Origin: CAVZQN01 sp963837395 | Lineage (GTDB): Bacteria; Acidobacteriota; HRBIN11; JAKEFK01 | Direction: 5' to 3' | Length of the DNA stretch: 64,000 nt | Assembly (NCBI GenBank): GCA_963837395.1 | Contig: CAWINI010000003.1 | Coordinates: forward strand, 620,001 to 684,000 | In this document: one piece after another, positions 61,044 through 64,000 of the stretch | Layout of the letters: every line of letters begins with the position of its first letter | Position numbering within the stretch: the stretch's first letter is position 1 | Translations under genes and position numbers: made by a program | Notes under the pieces: model-generated | The model's input: the letters and a program-made list of their open reading frames with translations, nothing else | The model's database searches: none | What the model was told of the DNA's origin: nothing

Positions 61044-61574
61044 TTATCGCAAAGGCATTTCCAATACTTTTCGAACTCGATCTCCCATCCGCACTACACG
61101 TAATAACGCAGGCGTTTGAATCTTACTGACCTGATCATAAACACTGATCAATGATTCAAAAAAATCACTTAATTCCTTTAGCCGTTCTTTCGTTTTCGTA
61201 TCTGCTGGACTCTTATTTACTTCCGTGAGACATTCCCGCAAAAACTCTGCAGTCGGATCAATCTCACGTTTTTTCCTTTCTTCCAAAACAGTGCGAAACA
61301 TCTCCCAAACATCTTTCATGGTTTCAAAATGATCACGCCGGTCACCCATGATATGAACAACTTTTACAATGCCCCAGCTCTGTAGTTCGCGCAGACTGTT
61401 GCTGACGTTGGAACGCGCAACTCCTAACGTCTCTGCAATTTCTTCGGCATTTAAAGGTTTAGGAGAAATGAATAAAAGTGCATGAATCTGGGCTACCGTT
61501 CGATTGATTCCCCATCGTGTGCCCATTTCTCCCCAGTGAAGTATGAATTTTTCAACCGCAGGTGTTATCTTCAT
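61044..61574 (-). CDS. GbsR/MarR-type transcriptional regulator
   Basis: 176 residues. A winged helix covers about 20-85 (WGINRTVAQIHALLFISPKP, LNAEEIAETLGVARSNVSNS), the GbsR-type version of MarR. It has a C-terminal helical dimer region. GbsR homologues sense choline or similar compounds and control osmoprotectant or stress genes; the ligand here is unknown. It has its own promoter with an overlapping inverted repeat. The C-terminal region contains KKREIDPTAEFLRE. Confidence 0.9.
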   Translation of the reverse strand: MKITPAVEKFILHWGEMGTRWGINRTVAQIHALLFISPKPLNAEEIAETLGVARSNVSNSLRELQSWGIVKVVHIMGDRRDHFETMKDVWEMFRTVLEERKKREIDPTAEFLRECLTEVNKSPADTKTKERLKELSDFFESLISVYDQVSKIQTPALLRVVRMGDRVRKVLEMPLR

Positions 61575-61588
61575 TTTATTGTTCCTTA

Positions 61589-61609
61589 ATTTCTGTCAAT
61601 ACAGAATTT
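61589..61609. promoter_or_regulatory. Inverted repeat at the gbsR-type promoter
   Basis: AATTTCTGT-CAAT-ACAG-AATT is an imperfect palindrome between the -10 element and the start codon. It fits an autoregulatory operator for the adjacent MarR-type regulator. Confidence 0.45.
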
Positions 61610-61633
61610 ACCGAACTTTACGTAGTTTGTCAA
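61605..61633 (-). promoter_or_regulatory. Predicted sigma-70 promoter of the gbsR-type gene
   Basis: TTGACA (61628-61633) and TAAATT (61605-61610) on the minus strand are 17 bases apart. The start codon is about 30 bases further. Confidence 0.65.
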
Positions 61634-61667
61634 GTCTGCGCATTACTGCGGTGAGGTTATGAATATC

Positions 61668-61742
61668 AAATCACGGAATCACTGAATACACGGAAAGCTC
61701 ATTATTACTTGTTTTCGGTGCCTTCCGTGTTTCCGTGATTAA
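61668..61742. repeat. Inverted repeat, family E
   Basis: AAATCACGGAATCACTGAAT and CACGGAAAG are mirrored by CCTTCCGTGTTTCCGTGATT. It lies in the gap between the gbsR-type gene and opcA. Confidence 0.7.
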
Positions 61743-61779
61743 TTACTGATTATCTCGGCGATCTCGGCGTTAAAAAAAA

Positions 61780-62862
61780 TTATAGGAGCTTAAACAGGAA
61801 TTGGAGGGCCTGTTCGTAGGCACGATCGCGGCCAAGGATTTGAAGTTCATCGCGCAGCAAACTTGCTTCGCTTTTCGCTTCGAATTTGCGTAATTGGCGG
61901 ACGCCCGGCATTCCTTCGCAGTAAGCTAAATATTCCAGATACGAAGGATCTTCACTGACGCTGATCGAAAATTTTGCGGCTGGAGAATGCAGTTGAATAC
62001 CCTGGAGATTGCTTCCAGCAAGCTTGGAATTTACGCTAGAAATCACAATTTCAGTCTTTCGATTTCCGTTCATGCATTCAAATGAAACTTTGCCGTTTTG
62101 ATCTTTGATCGGTGAAGAAAATTTCCAATCCAGCCGGCTGGCAAGCCAGCTTGAAAGGAACAACGGTTGATAAGACATCGGTTCAGATGCCTGAATCTCA
62201 ACACGGCTCATTTCCGGAATTTGTTTTCTAGCTTCAGGCGAATCAAACAATCTCGCCACCAGATCACGCCAGAAAGTTAGTCGTGCCCAATCCAAATCAC
62301 TGAATGCGCATTCGTCGATTGCAGCTTTTAGTACTTCTGAACTTTTACGTATTTCTTGATGACCGGTCGCATTCAATGCAGAGTCAATGATTACGCGATC
62401 GGCAGATTCCAGGAGATCTTTTAGGATTGTGCCTTCCAGCATTTGCGAACGCCACCACAAAAACACTGGCACATCAGGAACAATCAACGGAGCGAGAATC
62501 ATCGGAACTTCATTTACAGCCTCCCCTTCGGCGCGAAGCATGATCTGCTCACAACACACTTGCTCACGCTTTCCAGAGGTTCGGTAACACTGTGCAGAAA
62601 CCCAGACGTTTGTTCGATCATTTTTAGATGATGGATCAGGAAGCAAAATAAAAACGCGGCCCGGATTTTGAACTGTAATTTCAGCAACAACCGAATTTAC
62701 TTCCGCATCACTTCTCTCACCTGGCGCATAGATAATCAAGTTGTGTACACATGCACGCGTTACTGCTTCTTGTTCAGCGCCTGGCTTCTTTGATGCCATC
62801 TGTTCCCAGAGCTCTCGCAATTCGCGCTCCAGAGATGCAACATCAACAAATTCAGTTTTCAT
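61780..62862 (-). CDS. opcA: Glucose-6-phosphate dehydrogenase assembly protein OpcA
   Basis: 360 residues from the ATG at 62862, one base after the zwf stop. VHNLIIYAPGERSDAEVNSV, PLIVPDVPVFLWWRS and LTFWRDLVARLFD are OpcA signatures. In cyanobacteria and actinobacteria OpcA binds and activates Zwf. It follows zwf directly, as is usual. An ATG 36 bases upstream would overlap zwf and is less likely. Confidence 0.92.
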   Translation of the reverse strand: MKTEFVDVASLERELRELWEQMASKKPGAEQEAVTRACVHNLIIYAPGERSDAEVNSVVAEITVQNPGRVFILLPDPSSKNDRTNVWVSAQCYRTSGKREQVCCEQIMLRAEGEAVNEVPMILAPLIVPDVPVFLWWRSQMLEGTILKDLLESADRVIIDSALNATGHQEIRKSSEVLKAAIDECAFSDLDWARLTFWRDLVARLFDSPEARKQIPEMSRVEIQASEPMSYQPLFLSSWLASRLDWKFSSPIKDQNGKVSFECMNGNRKTEIVISSVNSKLAGSNLQGIQLHSPAAKFSISVSEDPSYLEYLAYCEGMPGVRQLRKFEAKSEASLLRDELQILGRDRAYEQALQFLFKLL

Positions 62863-62863
62863 T

Positions 62864-64000
62864 TCAAGGTCTTCTCCATTTTCTTCCATCACGTTCAATC
62901 AATTCATCAGCCTCATCAGGTCCCCATGATCCAGCAGGATACATTGGAATAAATTTCGTATCTTTACTCCATTCTTCCAAAATCGGCATTACCAGATCCC
63001 ATGATTGCTCCACCATGTCGGCGCGTGCATATAAAGTTGGATCGCCCATTGTTGCATCAAGAAGTAATCTCTCGTATGCTTCAGGCGATTTTTTCCCGAA
63101 TGAAGTTCCATATTGGAAATCCATACTCACGGGACGTATCTGCAACATTTGACCAGGAAGTTTTGCCGCAAACTTTAACGAAATCCCTTCTTCGGGTTGA
63201 ATCCGGATTACCAACCAGTTTGGATCCAACATTCCGGAGGAATCTTCAGGAAACAATGTATGCGGAATTTGCTTGAATTGAATTGCGACTTCAGTCACGC
63301 GCTTCGCCAAACGCTTTCCTGATCTCACATAAATTGGAACGTCTGCCCACCGCCAATTATCAATATGAAAAACGACTGTAGCGTAAGTTTCAGTAAATGA
63401 ATTTGGATTTACACCTTTTTCCTGGCGATATCCCGGAACTTCCTTTCCATCAACAATGCCAGCTGCATATTGTGCTCTCACGGCAACATTGTTAATTTCC
63501 ATTGGATTAAATCTGCGCATCGCTCGAATGACCTTTACCCTTTCATCTCTAACTGAATTTGCTTCCAGAGCAACGGGTGGTTCCATCGCGATCATTGTTA
63601 GCAATTGAAGCATGTGATTTTGAATCATATCCCGCAGAACGCCGGCTTGTTCATAATAATCACCGCGATTTTCGACGCCGATTCTTTCGGCAGCGGTAAT
63701 CTGAATGTGATCAATAAAATTTCGGTTCCACAATGGTTCAAAAATTCCATTCGCAAATCGCAACGCAACAATATTCTGAACAGTCTCTTTTCCCAGATAA
63801 TGATCGATACGATAAACCTGTTCTTCATCAAAAACCCTGTGAACAAGCTGATTGAGTTCACGCGCGCTTTGAGCGTCTCTGCCGAACGGCTTTTCAACAA
63901 TGATGCGAACCCAGGAACCCTGGCCCGGGTCATTTAGTTTTGCATTTCCAAGAGCTTCGATTGCACTGGCGTAATAACTGGGTGGTGTTGCAAGATAAAA
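62864..64000 (-). CDS. zwf: Glucose-6-phosphate 1-dehydrogenase (5' end outside window)
   Basis: 379 codons are open to the window edge; the N-terminal 110-120 residues with the NADP loop are missing. The substrate-site motif RIDHYLGKE (catalytic His region), VEKPFGRDAQSARELN and IYVRSGKRL are present, and the C-terminus GSWGPDEADELIERDGR is standard. It opens the oxidative pentose phosphate pathway. It is co-transcribed with opcA. Confidence 0.95.
   Translation of the reverse strand, partial: FYLATPPSYYASAIEALGNAKLNDPGQGSWVRIIVEKPFGRDAQSARELNQLVHRVFDEEQVYRIDHYLGKETVQNIVALRFANGIFEPLWNRNFIDHIQITAAERIGVENRGDYYEQAGVLRDMIQNHMLQLLTMIAMEPPVALEANSVRDERVKVIRAMRRFNPMEINNVAVRAQYAAGIVDGKEVPGYRQEKGVNPNSFTETYATVVFHIDNWRWADVPIYVRSGKRLAKRVTEVAIQFKQIPHTLFPEDSSGMLDPNWLVIRIQPEEGISLKFAAKLPGQMLQIRPVSMDFQYGTSFGKKSPEAYERLLLDATMGDPTLYARADMVEQSWDLVMPILEEWSKDTKFIPMYPAGSWGPDEADELIERDGRKWRRP

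Noticed and set aside
62751..63152. Plus-strand frame opposite opcA/zwf
   Set aside because: It is antisense to two well-supported genes.

Overview
The window looks like a chromosomal segment of a Gram-negative, LPS-type bacterium with moderately AT-rich DNA. It encodes LptD, a LapB-like protein, a TamB/Omp85/SurA-like operon and dTDP-sugar genes. Eukaryotic-like Ser/Thr kinases fused to TPR domains, an OpcA-Zwf pair and the style of the hypothetical proteins would fit an Acidobacteriota-like or neighbouring deep-branching lineage. That placement is inference; no rRNA gene is present. No phage, transposase, CRISPR array or integrase was seen.

Layout. 1-2.8 kb: a Ser/Thr pseudokinase (cut by the window edge) and lipM. 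2.9-7.2 kb: a frameshifted aldehyde dehydrogenase, a bactofilin, tRNA-Gly(CCC), a secreted protein of unknown function and a PAP2 membrane phosphatase. 7.2-14 kb: a dense minus-strand housekeeping run (rplU, rpmA, obg, nadD, rsfS, an enhancer-binding-protein-like AAA+ gene, rlmH, dksA-like, a LapA/LapB-like fusion, comF). 14.1-15.5 kb: a large helical protein of unknown function. 15.7-23.1 kb: a plus-strand outer-membrane biogenesis operon, tamB / seven-POTRA Omp85 / SurA-like chaperone. 23.1-30.4 kb: a minus-strand fatty-acid operon (yceD-rpmF-plsX-fabD-fabG-acpP-fabF) followed by etfB, etfA and a STAS protein. 30.5-32.3 kb: pgsA, a zinc-ribbon protein and a membrane protein. 32.4-34.6 kb: an HNH nuclease with a promoter/terminator-bounded leader or small RNA, a frameshifted Fur regulator with its own operator, and tatD. 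34.8-44.8 kb: lptD followed by nucleotide-sugar genes (rmlA, rmlB, rmlD, two GMD/RMD-like SDRs, another SDR) and a two-domain DUF92 protein. 44.9-49.4 kb: a barrel-like secreted protein, an active Ser/Thr kinase and a secreted TPR protein. 49.6-54.7 kb: DUF502, glycogen debranching enzyme (GH133-like) and GH63-like hydrolase. 54.7-60.9 kb: a SUMF1-fold protein overlapping a peptidoglycan-binding/papain-like protein, a small protein with its own terminator, a GAF-PAS histidine kinase and a DUF2071-like protein. 61-64 kb: a GbsR-type regulator, opcA and a partial zwf.

The most unusual features are: (i) many families of intergenic inverted repeats, one of which (CCCCCTTATGAAGGGGG type) supplies stop codons and GGAGG-like sequences next to start codons; (ii) four genes each broken by a one-base indel in a short G/C run; (iii) a 716-residue PG-binding, repeat-rich, papain-like protein overlapping a SUMF1-fold gene; (iv) a roughly 110-nt transcription unit with near-consensus promoter and terminator in front of the HNH gene; (v) an AAA+ regulator lacking the Walker B glutamate; and (vi) a kinase that has lost all its catalytic-loop residues. 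No gene-free stretch exceeds 300 bases; the larger gaps are described as repeats or regulatory features.
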